From assembly GCA_029378245.1 (NCBI GenBank), contig JARKIF010000405.1, positions 1 to 20,908 of the forward strand: 20,908 bases of DNA, written 5' to 3'. Position 1 is the first letter of the stretch. Each line of letters starts with the position of its first letter. Below the pieces are notes generated by a model that did no database searches, was not told the DNA's origin, and was given only the letters and a program-made list of their open reading frames with translations. Shown in pieces: positions 1 through 9,943 of this stretch. A program made the position numbers and the translations under genes. This DNA is from Roridomyces roridus (taxonomy: Eukaryota > Basidiomycota > Agaricomycetes > Agaricales > Mycenaceae).

Positions 1-124
1 CGGCCGAATGGACTTGAACGACGACCTCGCTGCCCTGGGGAGTAGGCATAGGCGCCGGTCCTACTTGGAGGGGGCGTGCCTTGACGGCGGTGAGGAAAGC
101 AGCTTGGTTCTCGATGGTAGACAT
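1..124 (-). CDS. MDR-family (GroES-like) oxidoreductase, 5' exon, partial
   Basis: The reverse strand opens with ATG at 122-124 and stays open for 41 codons to the window edge. The peptide begins MSTIENQAAFLTAV and continues with KARPLQVGPAPMPTP, then GSEVVVQVHSA. This pattern (a short lead, a Lys-Ala segment, a Pro-rich turn, then an E-V-V-V-Q-V-H-S-A strand) is the usual start of fungal zinc-type alcohol dehydrogenase-like proteins and trans-enoyl reductases of the medium-chain dehydrogenase/reductase superfamily. Those enzymes reduce or oxidise small substrates with NAD(P)H. The cofactor-binding and catalytic parts lie outside the window, so the substrate cannot be inferred. The start is chosen because the homology-like sequence begins immediately at this Met. 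Family recognition is from the N-terminal pattern only. Confidence 0.72.
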   Translation of the reverse strand, partial: MSTIENQAAFLTAVKARPLQVGPAPMPTPQGSEVVVQVHSA

Positions 125-857
125 GGATGGATGGCAAGCATGGCAGTCTTGAGGGACCTTTTATTTCGAGCACTTGAGAGGGCCATTGGTAATGTTCGGA
201 AGACAACCGAGAGGTGCGGCGCGCTCTTGGGAGGATGCAAAATGCGGCACGGTTGTTCTTCCGTGAAGAGTAATGCTGATGACATCACGGATAGCCAGCC
301 GGCCGTGATACTTACAAGTTGTATAGTACAATTGACGAAAGGGATTGAAATTTGGAGCTTGGAGTTTGCAAGAGGCCCGCTGTCGAGGTTTGGCACATAA
401 ACGTATCGATATCCGTCAAAGAGGCACAAAAACTTTGATGGCGTTCACCCCACGCAGTTCATTTTGTACTATCCGCACTGCTACGCCTGCTTTTCTGCAA
501 CCCCTTGAGCAACTAGTCTTTGACCCACGGGGAAAAGAAGTTGGGCAAATTGGGTGACCTGCGACCCTCGCCGCCGACCCATTTTGCGCCTTGCGCCACC
601 TCGCGGGGCCGTTCGGGCTCCCAGGAGGAATTTCGAACATGCGCGACTTTCACGAGACCGAGTACTTTGTTTGTGGTGGTGTTGGGTCAGGAGGAAATGA
701 TGGACTGGGATTACGATAATTCGAAATAAAAACAGAAGGCCCTGGAGGGGGGGATTATCCTCAACTGCGGGCGGGAGATTGCCGCGATACAGCCATAAGT
801 AGGTCCTGGCCAGGGACCCATGAGTGATGCCGTATCGGGGCTTGCTGCCTTTTAGAA
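125..857. other. Intergenic, no gene recognised
   Basis: Open frames here are short, overlap on both strands and show no recognisable protein pattern. The left part is presumably the promoter and 5' leader of the oxidoreductase that reads off the left edge. I see no repeat or RNA structure before the tRNA-derived sequence at 858. Confidence 0.5.
157..166 (-). promoter_or_regulatory. TATA-like box for the left-edge oxidoreductase
   Basis: On the reverse strand the sequence reads AAATAAAAGG, 33-42 nt upstream of the ATG at 124. Position and composition suit a TATA element, but the match is imperfect and there is no independent support for a transcription start. Confidence 0.3.
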
Positions 858-946
858 GCGACTAAGGGGGTTCGAACCCGTAACCTCGTGTGATCCCGAG
901 GTGGCTGGTTGAGGGCGGTGCCAGTTTACAACTCAGCCAATACGCC
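858..946 (-). pseudogene. tRNA-derived sequence (degenerate tRNA or SINE head)
   Basis: Read on the minus strand, an A-box-like TGGCTGAGTTG (about 928-938) is followed about 50 nt later by a perfect B-box/T-arm GGGTTCGAACCC (about 868-879). The segment is about 89 nt, the length of a tRNA with a long variable arm, and CCTCG/CGAGG can pair in the variable-arm position. The acceptor stem is degenerate: only the outermost GCG/CGC pairs convincingly. No clean seven-base anticodon loop can be drawn and no run of T follows the 3' end. I therefore read it as a tRNA relic or the Pol III promoter part of a SINE rather than a working tRNA. Confidence 0.45.
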
Positions 947-1988
947 TTGAAAATGTGCTGAGAAAACTTGAACAGATGCAGTGCGGGGAAACTTGCGAGC
1001 GTTCAACGGGCGTGAGGGGTCCGTTGACGCGAGTTCCTAGCGGTCTTGAACCCTGCGAGAATACTGATAGAGAATTTTCGACGCCGATGTGAGACTCCGT
1101 GCTTTTCGACGCATCTAGGGTTCCGGAGTATGAGGGTTTCATGGTGATGGGATGACCAGGAGGTGAGAACGGCAGGGAGAACACGCAGACAAGCCAAGCT
1201 CACTGCGCGACTCCATGAGTCCTGCAAATTTATTTCCCGAGGTTCCTGGGCCAAAGAATGTCGAACAAACACCCCAAGTAAGTGCTTCCAATATAAAGTT
1301 ACTTCCAACGAATTGAGGAATTCCAGTGCAGAACAAGTCGCTTGCAGTGTCGGAGACGCATCGGTAGCTTCTCCCGAGGACCTCCCTGTATCCGCCAGTG
1401 GGCATGCAGAATTCGGCAGAGCGGAAACACTCCCGATGTTCCCGTTGGAGGCTTCGGGTACGTTAGAGCACATAGCAATTATCGTGGCCATTTTGCCTCA
1501 AGAAAATTTCGACATGGCCCAATGGGTGGTGGTGGTAGGAGATAAAAGCCGGGAATTGTTTGACTTTGTTTATCGAACCTTGACTCGGCCGTCCATCTCA
1601 CTCCGCCGCGCCTCCAGACCGGCATCTATGAACGTACACATTACCGTCATGAGAACTGGGCCTCGAATAAGTTTCGAAGAGACGACTACCGGAAGCTATT
1701 GGGCCGGCAACTTCGCCACGACGCCAACATCCGCTGTGGCTTTTTTCGGGTGTTTCTTAGCCCCAGAGCGCAACCTCGGACCTGAATATTGCTTCAATCC
1801 AGGCAAGAGAAGGCAAGAGACCGCGTCTTAACGCTATCTGGCCTCATGGGAGCGTGCGCGATGTGGCGCACAATTGAATGGTGACGCCAACGTCGCTTGC
1901 TGAGGTGCGCATTGGGCTCTGCGGCGATAAGATTACCGGCCGCGGTGAGATTCCCAGATGTCGGCCCCTTGCAAAATGAATGGATACT
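947..1988. other. Intergenic; unassigned open stretches only
   Basis: A 222-codon plus-strand frame (1163-1831) and a 162-codon minus-strand frame (1003-1491) overlap here, and neither resembles a known protein. In another plus frame, about 1563-1790, the translation contains RHENWASNKFRRDDYRKLL, which has coding-like composition and could be a gene remnant or an exon of an unrecognised gene. I could not build a spliced model around it. The last part is the promoter of the DUF6533 gene. Confidence 0.35.
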
Positions 1989-1995
1989 TATAAAA
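1989..1995 (+). promoter_or_regulatory. TATA box of DUF6533 copy 1
   Basis: A TATAAAA lies 90 nt upstream of the ATG at 2079. This is a suitable position for a core promoter with a leader of about 60 nt. Confidence 0.5.
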
Positions 1996-2078
1996 GGAGG
2001 ACGACTCCAAGTGATCTGTCTGCATATGTGCCTTCATTAAAGCTTTATTCCTCGAGTTGTTAAGGCTTTGCCTTCCCC

Positions 2079-3542
2079 ATGGCCACTAGTCTCCCAGCCC
2101 TGTACGATGGCCAGATTCTCGCGGTAAGCCTGTGCCCTACTTTTTCGTTTCCCTTCTCTCAACCCCCGGCCAGTACATTACCGGTAAGCCCCTAATCCCT
2201 GAATTTTCCTTCCACAAAATGCTGAGAAAAAATAGTCGCTGCCTTTGCTCTTCTGGTCCGTCGAACCGCCAACTACGCGGCCTCTTGCTCATTAACTACC
2301 TTGGCAGGTATACGATAGCTGCTTGACCATGGGCCAGGAGGTAAGCTCGTTGTCCTCCTTCTCTCAGTCGATTCGGCCTCTTATTCGTATCAGTACCAAT
2401 ACATTTGGAGATCCAAAAACGGGCCAATCAAAGCCCTATATGTGATCACTCGGTACAGTACGTTCATAACATCGTTAATGGCTCTAGAAAGTACGTAACG
2501 CGGAACTTCCGCTTCCCCTGAGTCCTGACTGACTGCCTGGATAACAGCACATTTCAGTTGGGGGGAGCACAGTCCCGCTACATGTCGAGCCCTTCTTCGG
2601 TTCACGACAGTGTTTACTGGGTTTGGAATTGGGGTGACCGAAGTCATTCTGTTCATCCGGACCTACGCGTTGTGTGGCAGACCAAAAAAACTGATCGTTC
2701 TCTTCGTTGTCTTGTGGGTGGTAAGTTGTTCGCCTTTTTTCCCTGTGCGCTCTTCAAAAATGTTTGTTAGGTTATCGGTGGCCTCAACATCTGGGGTCTA
2801 GTCAAATGGTCTCAAACGCTTTCAATCGACTGTACGTTGCCACTCTGCGCCTTTTGGGCTGTTTGTTAATTGAACCAACAGCCGAGCCATTTACAAAGTG
2901 CAATTTGGAAGATTCGAGCAATTTCATACTCGTATGCTATGGATCGAGGCTCGTTGGAGAGACAAGTCAGTAATTATTTCGATTCCCGTGGTTCTTTGAC
3001 AGACTAGCCAGTCATTGCCGCGTTGACGATATCAAAATGTAATGCTCTTCCAACGCATCCTGGCATTGTTCGCTCATCGTTCGATAGATTGGCCGATCGC
3101 GTGGCCACTCGCCCGAAGCTCACCTCTCGTCGCTACGTTTTACCAGGACGGTAGCTCGCTCCGTTTCAGGACTGACTGCAGCACTGACGGACCTTGTAGG
3201 CATTCTATGGTATCTCGCGATGGTCTGTGCGTATCTGTTTCTTTTGTTCTGTCTCTCGCAGGCTTATTGTTCCTGAAAAGCGGTCTTGGTTATCAACGTT
3301 GTGCTACAAAGTGTCGCTCGGCCGTCGTTGAAATTTCTCGCTGAGGCGTACGTGTTTCGATTCTGTTCCTTCGACATCATGTAGTCCGACTTACTCATCC
3401 GTTCTCCAGACCAATGCGCGTCTTGCACGCCGTCTTGGCGTGTCGGTTGGTCCTTCATGTGCGTGTGACTGCAGATGAGGAGCCGACGGTTCAGAGTTGG
3501 CCATGGCACGAAAGTGAGTCTAGTCGGTCAACGTGTATCTAG
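2079..3542 (+). CDS. DUF6533-type seven-transmembrane protein, copy 1
   Basis: Exons: 2079-2123, 2174-2183, 2236-2255, 2308-2340, 2394-2494, 2558-2720, 2771-2831, 2882-2965, 3012-3038, 3088-3150, 3200-3226, 3281-3347, 3410-3542. All phases match and the sum is 834 nt, giving 277 aa. Every intron is GT-AG and 46-63 bp. The family hallmark is at residues 27-44: Y-D-x3-L-T-x3-E-x4-W-x-S-K. Further conserved blocks are a helix ending in I-R-T-Y-A-L-C-G-R (103-111), LNIWG, and a C-Y-G-x-R-L-V-G-E-T segment. Hydrophobic stretches fit a multi-pass membrane protein. DUF6533 proteins are very numerous in mushroom-forming fungi and have no assigned biochemical role. Exons of 10 and 20 nt are supported because the second copy at 17941-19577 has the same two exons at the same phases. 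The C-terminal tail, after a V-R-V-T-A-D segment, is short and Ser-rich. Confidence 0.85.
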
Positions 3543-3804
3543 GGAGGGGATGACGAAGGTGTACGAGTCTTTTTTTCGTTGTTTATTACCACTCGCACTG
3601 CTGGAAGTGTGGTTTCCGAGCTACAAGAACCGTGAACGGTGTGCTTTTCGCACGAAATCAACTGCTTACACTGTACTTTGAGGCGTGAATCAAATGCCAA
3701 GTTACCGGTTCCTGGTAAAATCGAGGTCAGGTGTCCAACTTTCTGGTCCAACTTGAACTTCGTTCAACTCTCCACTTCCGATCTCGTGATGATGGCCGTA
3801 GCTC

Positions 3805-5124
3805 CACTGTGGACCCCGGAGGTAGTGAAATTCACAGGGTTTTTTCACCCCAAATGGACGAGAATTTCGCGCTTGAACTGAGTGAAATTCACCGCAAAAA
3901 GGCGAATTTCATGTTGAAATCTTTCACTAACAAAACACGTGTTTTCACTGCACTCGTTCACCCGATGTTTCGGTGAATTTCGCTTGATTTGAACTGGACT
4001 ATCACCTGGATTACAAGGGAAAAAAAATCTCGCACAAACTACTCAAAATTTCACTCCAAAAGTACAGTGAAAATTGTTTGAATTGAAGTGAATGTACAAG
4101 AAAGCTACTGGTGCCGGGTCACGCAGCGCTACCCCCGCCTCGGAACCATCGGGGGTCAATTCGGGCAACGAGCCTTGGCGATCGAGAGCTTAACCACAGT
4201 TAATCAATGTGTCATCAAGGGTCGGAAGGACGTACGTGGAAGAGAAGCGAAGATGACTGGCTGGGAGAGTGCGCTGACCAACAGTGAGATTACGGGAGAA
4301 AGAAAGGGTGAGTAGACGTACGAGGAGCCAGAAGGCCACACCCACGGAACAAGGTTTGGTTGCTATCCTCTTCGTCGTTGTCATGGCTGTTGGTGCCGGA
4401 GTTGGATCTGCGGGCGGCAGCGAGAGCAGCTGTGGATACGTCACATGAATGTGAGGTCTGAAAGAGAATAGAAGCACGCACCACGGAGTTCCTGAACCAG
4501 CTCCGTGTCCCCCGGGCAATCGACGGTCAGAGAGTCCTCATTTGAAGCTGCTTGAGGGCCTTCTGCCGTTTCTTCTGCAAAAGAGGTTGCGTCACCGTGG
4601 CCTTCGCATCTTGCGTATACTGAGAGCGAGCAGACACCTTACGGTGCCTGCCGCTGGGAGGGTGGGGTGTGTGTTTTCCTTGTCAGGACGGGTCATGGGG
4701 GAGAGAATGGAGAGGGCATTGTCGCAGAGATGGGCGTGAAGTGCAAAGAGGTGGAGCGATGTGACTGGTGTGACGCGGATCATAATGAAGTCATTCTGCT
4801 CCACATTGGCTCCACATCACCACTCGCCGTCCTCGCCGTCCTCGCCAACCTCCTCGCCTAGGTAGCGTGCTCTCTGACGCCGCCCCACTACACACAGCAA
4901 TTGATTTGTAGTAGCAGACTCAATTAACATACATATACTGGCCAACTTTAAATATTTGGTGAATTTCACTCAGAAGGTATGGTGGATTTTCATTTCACCT
5001 GAGAATGAGGCGAACAGAAAATTTCACCCCATGCCGTGAAATTTTGGGTTCACCCAAAAAAAGAGTGAAATGTGAAGTTCACCACGAGTCAGTGTGAAAT
5101 TCGCGTGCTCCGTTTTTCACAGTG
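3805..5124. mobile_element. CACTA-like non-autonomous DNA transposon
   Basis: The left end begins CACTGTGGACCCCGGAG and the reverse complement of the right end begins CACTGTGAAAAACGGAG. The similarity continues, with gaps in the match, to about 35 bp and includes a shared TTCACA. The trinucleotide CTC flanks both ends (3802-3804 and 5125-5127). CACT(A/G) termini with a 3-bp target duplication are the signature of the CACTA/EnSpm superfamily. Dense subterminal copies of GTGAAATTCAC-like and TTTCACC-like motifs fill about 3824-4096 and 4960-5124 in both orientations, as expected for transposase-binding arrays of that group. The 1320-bp length and the lack of a long open frame mean it cannot encode a transposase. 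Minus-strand fragments between about 4300 and 4720 look coding-like but could not be identified. Confidence 0.65.
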
Positions 5125-5127
5125 CTC

Positions 5128-5541
5128 CTTGCCGCCCCCGACTGGTGATGCGCTGGTCCGAACCTGTCGCGAGCGCGTCGATTCGTGTACGGCATTTCTC
5201 AGCAGCGTATGTACGCGTCCTGGACCAAGCAGTATGTTTGAGCATCCCGTAAAAGGCCTCTGGCCGTGGGCAGCACCGAACGTCGGGGAGACCACCATTC
5301 CCATGGCTACTCAGTCGCTGAGCAGAAACCCGGGCCCATGTCAATGATGCTTTTATCGTGAGGTTCTTCTGTGAAAGTCTCTAGCTCGATTGGCAGCCTG
5401 CCGGCCACAGTCCGCAGCATGGGATGTCCTGCAGTGCAACGTCGGGCATTGACAGGTACCGTGCCGCACAGCGGCAGCCGTGCTGAGCGGCGGATCGCCT
5501 CGGCTGTCATGGATGGAAAAGTTGAATGTGGTCACTTGACA
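5128..5541. other. Intergenic between two transposons, nothing recognised
   Basis: Overlapping short open frames on both strands, none with a recognisable pattern. The stretch runs from the right target duplication of the CACTA-like element to the left target duplication of TIR element A. Confidence 0.5.
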
Positions 5542-5548
5542 GTTGAGG

Positions 5549-7028
5549 CCCAGTGAAAACCTGGTATCAGGAAATATCGCCGGGCATCAGGAAGTATCGG
5601 CTGAGCTTGGATGGTATCGTTTCGGGATGTTTGGATTCGAAAAGTATCGCCTGGGCTCGTGTATGCATTTTAGAGATAGCTACTAGCATGAGTAGAGAAT
5701 ATGAATCTGCTGGGCTCGTCGACCGATCGAGTCATATCAAGTCCCGGAAGCGAGCGGAGTTTGAAAGACTTCCTTTGCTCCACACCACCACCATGCTCTG
5801 CCCTACCGTCCTCCTCCCGCTCTCGCACAACACCCTCTCGCCTCTCGCCTCAGCCACAGCTCGCTATGTCATCGTGGCCAGCCAAGCTTGCAGAAGATGG
5901 GGTCACCTTTCCACACCGCACCGTCGTGCAATCGCGACGGGTTACTTGACGAGAGCAGAGGGAATCCGTGCGTGTTGCCTTTCTCGTTCCACTATTGCTA
6001 CTGATAGTCCAGCGAGGGAAGGCAGTGACGTCTACGGCCCATGCAGTTGGCTCAAGAACCTGCGAGCAGGGTACGTTCTCTTACATTCGCGGTGTCTTAC
6101 TCTGCGCTGCAGGCTACCCGTTGCTGTGTGTGGTTCCTTCCTCCCGCTCCTTCCTCCCTCGCTTCCTTCCTCCCTCGCTTCCTTCCTCCCTCGCTTCCGA
6201 CTCCTTTCGGTTGTCCACACCGCCGTCTCGACCGTCGCCTGGACGGACAACGCAATCCCTCCGATAAGCTTATCACCTTCATCAAGCTCTGAGCTCCCTG
6301 AGCCCCGCCTTCGATTGCCGAGCGAGATCCCATCCAGTTACCTCGGTCGTCTCCGTGGACTCGGGTGCGTCGCTGAGCTAAACGGCTCTGCTTGGTTCTT
6401 TTCTGACGCGTACTGACTACTCCAAGCCATGTAGAAATACGACGACGACGACTCACTGTGCCTGGTGCGTTCTGGTTGGGTCGCGCATTGGTCTTTACTC
6501 ACATGCCTTTCAGGTGCTTCTCCGTTGGGCTTCTCACCGTCTCATAGCCTCCTTCGTGCGGCGTAATGGGACGAGGGCGACCTGCAACTGCCTCTGCGTC
6601 TCATGCCATTCTCTGCCCTTGATCTCGCACTCTCGTTCCTCGCAACACCACGCTTGGCGACCGCTCGACATCTTCACCTTCCGAGATGAGGGATATGGAG
6701 TGCGTAGCTTGGCGAGCCGCGAGCGTGCGCCGTGCGGACCGCGGGGTGCTGCTGGGTAGCGCGGGCGGGCCTGTAGGTAGCAGAATGTATGGTATATGTA
6801 TAGGAAATATATGCACTTTTAGCCCATTCGATACTGCACGATACCACAAGATACCAGAGCAAAGAACACATCATTTCTTACCCATTAGTGCATCCTGTGG
6901 CATCCTGTGGTATCGTCCGGGATCGGACTGTATAATTCTGGCCAATTGTACAAGTGCGAGACCACGCGAGCCCTGCCGATACCACAGGAGGATTTCGTGA
7001 GCCCCCGCGAGACCTAGTTTTCACTGGG
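5549..7028. mobile_element. TIR element copy A (non-autonomous DNA transposon)
   Basis: The element begins CCCAGTGAAAACCTGG and ends with the inverted form CCTAGTTTTCACTGGG. A 7-bp direct repeat GTTGAGG flanks it (5542-5548 and 7029-7035). Subterminal regions carry repeated GTATC-like motifs, pointing one way at the left end and the other way at the right end. A second copy with the same ends lies at 11180-12627. The 1480-bp interior has no transposase-like frame. The longest open frame (5553-6416) starts inside the terminal repeat and is not preserved in the other copy. Both copies do share splice-site-like signals in the interior, for example around 6070-6115, 6365-6432 and 6470-6514. A 7- or 8-bp duplication would fit hAT or Kyakuja/Dileera/Zisupton groups, but the superfamily is not established. 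Confidence 0.85.
6151..6198 (+). repeat. Three tandem copies of a 16-bp unit
   Basis: TTCCTCCCTCGCTTCC is repeated exactly three times, with a decayed partial copy just before (6137-6150). The matching place in the other element (about 11785-11822) is only pyrimidine-rich and not tandemly repeated, so the array probably expanded in copy A after the two copies separated. Confidence 0.9.
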
Positions 7029-7035
7029 GTTGAGG

Positions 7036-7722
7036 TCAAAAGTTGATTTCGGGAGTTAGAATAAAGAACGATAATAAATGTCATAAAGGTGGACTGTATC
7101 AGTAACTCATATACCTGGCTTGTATAAACAGTGCTCGTCGATTTCTGCCAGGGACGGTCTGGCAAGGTTTTTCAACCGTCAACATTCAACGATGTTCATC
7201 CTTCGCCGCGGCCAACACAGCGGCGAACCAAGTGGTCGGATCATTTTCTGATGACTTGGACTGGCTTTCTTCCTTCCTCCGCCGAACTCCCACGGAGTCC
7301 CCAAGTTCCTTCCACGGCGTCCTCAGGCTCAAAGGCGGCATCTTGGATCCGTGTCGACGCGTCTGACGCGTCCTGCACCTCGGCCCCCTAGTCTTGAAGA
7401 ACAACACATAGTGTCGTGTTCACGCTCGTCGTGTGTTCTGCTTTCCACAAAATTTGATTGCGTCAGTGCCAAGGTTACGCGACGCGATCACGAGCCTTCC
7501 CACCCGCGCCACAATTTACTGTCTCTCTCACCCAACTCTCACCGATCAGTTTTAGTAAGTACAAATGAAGACTTCCAAAATACACCACATGACACCTACG
7601 GGTGAAATGTGATGCGGGGAATGGAATGACAACTACGGGACCGTCCCCACAGATCTAGCCCAGTATACCCTAGTATACCCGGTAGTACCTTCTCACCACC
7701 CACCCACTTACACTCACCCACC
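7036..7722. other. Intergenic upstream of the dioxygenase gene
   Basis: A plus-strand frame around 7190-7370 reads with coding-like composition (for example DDLDWLSSFLRRTPTESPS) but lacks a start, and I cannot attach it to a gene. A TATAAA lies near 7123. Just before the dioxygenase start there is a direct repeat of AGTATACCC (about 7662-7681). I see no clear TATA box within 100 nt of the dioxygenase ATG. Confidence 0.35.
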
Positions 7723-9877
7723 ATGACCACTCCTGGAGCGACTGCGCGCGGGTCGTTTGCGACCAAGGCGACAGAGAAGGATCCGTACCAGTACCAGGTC
7801 TGTCGTCGTCGTCCTCGGGTATCGTTGAACTGAATCCTTTCTCGTTGTAGGTCGGGTTCGGGAATCGCTTTGCGTCGGAGGCCATGTCAGTCTCTTGCCT
7901 TGTGCATGCAGCTTTAATGCTCAGACGAATCCACCCATCTTTCCAGCCCAGGTGTTCTTCCGGAAGGACAAAACTCGCCACAGAAAGTCAAGTATGAGCT
8001 ATATGCCGAAGGGGTGCGTGCGTGCTATATGGTCAACCTTGGAACTGAACGCCGTTGCCGTGGTGAAAGGTGACCGGGTCCTCGTTCGTTGCGCCGCGGG
8101 CAGAGAACCAGAACGCGTGAGTACTTTATTTCTCGAGCTTGTCGTCTGTCGCGGCTGATCAGTTTGTTTTCTCATGCAGCTGGCTTTATCGGGTCAGTTT
8201 TGCCCGCGCTCATGCGGGGATCCGCTGATTGGATTCCTTTTTTCTTGGTTAGATCCGTCCCTCTGTTGCACACCAAGGATTCACTAGGCTCCCCGATAAC
8301 CCTGACGTCAGTTTTGATTCCCCGCTCCTCTTCTGTCTGTTCATTCTTGTTGATTTTTGAACGTACAGCTCGAATCAAACTTCTCACCATTGAACACCAA
8401 GGTCCACGTGAGCCCCACACAACTCGCATGGCACCCCTTCGACCTCCCATCGGAATCCGAGCGCGTGGATTTCGTAGATGGGCTCAAGACGCTCGCAGGC
8501 AACGGCGATCCGACATTGAAAGAGGGGCTGGCGATTCACATCTACGTGGCTAATACGTCGATGGAGAAGAAGGCGTTTTGTAATAATGATGGGGATATGC
8601 TCATCTTGCCGCAGCAGGGACGGCTTGATGTGCAGACTGAGTTTGGGAAGTAAGTTCAAGTTGTTGCTGTTGTTGGCTTGTTGAAATGGACTGACGCGAT
8701 CAACTTGAAGGATGATGGTACGCTCCGGCGAGTTGTTGGTTATTCAGCGGGGGATGAAGTTCAAGGTTGGGCTACCCGATGGACCCTCCAGAGGATGTGA
8801 GTTGATTCGTTTCTGTTCAAATAGGATGGCTGATTGGTTGCAAGACATCCAGGAAATTTTCGGTAGTCATTACCAGCTCCCGGAATTGGGCCCGTTGGGA
8901 GGCTTTGGATTGGCCAATATGCGCGACTTTGAGAGCCCCATTGCGAGCTTTGATATCGACCAGAGTGCTTGGCAGAGTGAGTTCCTCCCTTTTTTGGTTT
9001 TAACCTTAAATTTCTCATGGACGTACACAGTCACTTACAAGTATGGTTGAAATCCTCTGTCCTTGAAAAGGAGTTAATCGGATGCTAGGGTTTGTGGTCA
9101 GCTGTTCGCATGCTCGCAGGAGCACACTCCATTCGACGTCGTTGCTTGGCACGGAAAGTGCGTATACCCCCATCCTTGGTTGGTTGAAAAAAATGTTGAA
9201 TTCTTCGTTTAGCTATGTGCCATACAAATACGCGATGGAGAAATTCGTCAACGTTGGCAGTATTTCCAAAGACCACATCGATCCCTCAATCTTCTGCGTC
9301 CTCACCGCAAAGTCCAAAGCCCCGGGCGTCCCTCTTGCGGATTTCCTCATCTTTAGTCCAAGATGGGATGTTGCGTCGCATACTTTCCGGCCGCCTGTGA
9401 GTGCTTCAAAGTTTCATTTTCTTTTACTTCTTTGTTGCTGATTCGTGGTTAGTACTACCACCGCAATTCGTCTACAGAATTCATGGGCTTGTTGTACGGT
9501 GTGTATGGTGGACGGAGTGACGGATTCCAGCCTGGGGGCGCGAGTTATGAGACTGGCTGCTGTCCTCATGGAGTCAGCTACGACGAGTGGAGCAAGGCGT
9601 CGAATATGGATTTGCAGCCCATGCGGATTAGTGAGGGGACCATCGGTGCGCTTTCTCGTTCTCCAACAGGATTCAAGCTGACATTGAACTCGTAGCATTC
9701 ATGTTCGAATCGAGCATGATGTTTACGATCACTGATTTCGCAATGAAGAGGTCCGGGAAGTTGCATGAACACGAGCCCAAAATGTGGGATAATCTCAAGG
9801 CTAATTTCATGAACCACCTTGATGAGGTGAATGCGGATTTGAAAGCTGCGGGGCTTCCTGATTTGAACAACCAGTAG
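7723..9877 (+). CDS. hmgA: Homogentisate 1,2-dioxygenase
   Basis: This enzyme opens the ring of homogentisate to maleylacetoacetate with non-haem Fe(II) and O2, in phenylalanine/tyrosine catabolism. Exons: 7723-7797, 7851-7885, 7947-8013, 8070-8116, 8180-8192, 8253-8306, 8369-8649, 8711-8796, 8845-8976, 9031-9040, 9089-9157, 9213-9396, 9453-9645, 9696-9877. Phases agree throughout and the sum is 1428 nt, giving 475 aa, slightly longer than the animal enzyme. The N-terminal [17 protein letters not shown] block and the C-terminal FMFESSMMF block are typical. The iron ligands known from the human enzyme (His335, Glu341, His371) correspond to H354 and E360 in [12 protein letters not shown] and H390 in CCPHG, with exactly the expected spacing. 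Two exons are only 13 and 10 nt. All introns are GT-AG, 48-63 bp. Nothing suggests a defect. No other gene of the pathway is visible nearby. Confidence 0.95.
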
Positions 9878-9943
9878 CTTGAGTGGAATTGTAACTCTAT
9901 CGTGTATGTACATTCTATATGAGATCCATTTTTACGACTTTCT

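Noticed and set aside
1163..1831. 222-codon plus-strand open frame
   Set aside because: No recognisable domain, an overlapping frame on the other strand, and no coding-like composition at its ends. Reported only as part of the unassigned intergenic stretch.
5553..6416. 287-codon plus-strand open frame in element A
   Set aside because: It begins inside the terminal inverted repeat, runs across splice-like signals and the 16-bp tandem repeats, and is broken in copy B. Treated as a chance frame.
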